DNA from: COMBO-56-21 sp038852315
GTDB lineage: Archaea > Thermoplasmatota > Thermoplasmata > UBA10834
Assembly (NCBI GenBank): GCA_038852315.1
Contig: JAWCKF010000011.1
Coordinates: 1-52,949, forward strand
Direction: 5' to 3'
Length of the DNA: 52,949 nucleotides
In this document: positions 52,692-52,949 of the stretch, piece by piece
Layout: the number at the start of each line of letters is the position of its first letter
How positions within the stretch are numbered: position 1 is the stretch's first letter
Made by a program: the position numbers and the translations under genes
Notes under the pieces: generated by a model
Databases searched by the model: none
What the model saw: only the letters and a program-made list of their open reading frames with translations
Told to the model about the DNA's origin: nothing

Positions 52692-52949
52692 ATGGACCTC
52701 TCGGAGCCTTTCATCGGCAATGTCTCAATCATCGACCTCATAGCGTTCTTCGCGGTCTTGTTCGCGACCGGCGTTCTGGCAAAGGCCCTTTACGCCCTGA
52801 TGAGGAGATACCTCGACCGCGTGCTGACCAAGACGACTTCCAAGAAGATATCGAAGCTGACGCAATATGTCGTCATCGCCGTGGGGCTGTACCTCGGTTT
52901 CTGGGAAGTGCTCCACCTGGACTTCCCTGCCCTCGTCGTCTCTCTGGGG
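52692..52949 (+). CDS. MscS-like mechanosensitive channel, N-terminal part
   Basis: The frame is open to the right edge, giving the first 86 residues. They comprise two hydrophobic helices (IDLIAFFAVLFATGVLAKALYALM and YVVIAVGLYLGFWEVLHL) separated by a basic loop (RYLDRVLTKTTSKKISKL), the layout seen before the pore helix in MscS-family channels. The pore helix and beta domain lie outside the window, so the assignment is tentative. ATG 52692 follows a TATA-like box and has no ribosome binding site. Confidence 0.6.
   Translation, partial: MDLSEPFIGNVSIIDLIAFFAVLFATGVLAKALYALMRRYLDRVLTKTTSKKISKLTQYVVIAVGLYLGFWEVLHLDFPALVVSLG

Overview
The window looks like chromosome from a GC-rich anaerobic archaeon, most likely a euryarchaeal lineage near Thermoplasmatota (inference). 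The signs are TATA-like boxes 25-35 bases before start codons with little or no leader, GTG and TTG starts preceded by GGAGGTGA-type ribosome binding sites, a six-subunit Ech-type [NiFe] hydrogenase, ACR3 and ArsP arsenic transporters, and many large secreted proteins with Ig-like, propeller or DxDxDG repeats and a single C-terminal membrane anchor. I saw no tRNA, rRNA, CRISPR array, insertion sequence or phage gene.

Layout. 1-5.2 kb: the end of a CCG-domain iron-sulfur protein, a YkgJ-like metal-chelating protein, a thioredoxin-type arsenate reductase, a radical SAM protein, a saccharopine-dehydrogenase-like enzyme and a YbaN-family membrane protein. 5.3-11 kb: a minus-strand echABCDEF operon with tightly overlapping genes. 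Its ferredoxin subunit EchF carries two C-terminal CBS domains. 11.2-12.1 kb: a frameshifted TauE/SafE exporter. 12.2-19.2 kb: an arsenic and thiol-redox region arranged around one divergent promoter. Leftward run arsR, a membrane-anchored thioredoxin-like protein, a thioredoxin-CcdA fusion and an AhpD-like protein. Rightward run arsP, a small conserved-looking protein, a redox-active disulfide protein, a two-cluster ferredoxin, acr3, a Cys-rich mini-protein (frameshifted) and a DGC-type zinc protein. Two TTCAA-N6-TTGAA palindromes flank the arsR start.

19.4-25 kb: a small zinc-ribbon protein, a P2-type (Ca2+-like) ATPase, a CBS protein, and a DASS anion transporter followed closely by a one-domain Rossmann protein. 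25-29.2 kb: a 1,390-residue surface protein. 29.5-33.4 kb: an ABC exporter pair, then a polyferredoxin-like protein overlapping a short-chain dehydrogenase. 33.4-38 kb: two membrane proteins built from the same four-helix module, a second saccharopine-dehydrogenase-like enzyme and a small desulforedoxin-like protein. 38-49.5 kb: an M28 lipoprotein peptidase, a beta-propeller surface protein, a macro-domain protein, further secreted proteins, and a membrane/winged-helix regulator pair that may be one frameshifted gene. 49.8-52.9 kb: a secreted clostripain-family peptidase, a CPA2 antiporter and the start of an MscS-like channel.

How the genes fit together. Ech would couple ferredoxin oxidation to H2 formation and ion translocation, and the CBS domains suggest control of electron entry by an adenine nucleotide. 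The ars divergon joins sensing, thiol or ferredoxin redox chemistry and efflux under one regulator. The right half is dominated by extracellular proteins and peptidases, consistent with a life that uses environmental proteins (inference). Three genes are each one base out of frame (about 11485, 18406 and 49163), two of them at mononucleotide runs, so sequencing or assembly error must be excluded before calling them pseudogenes.
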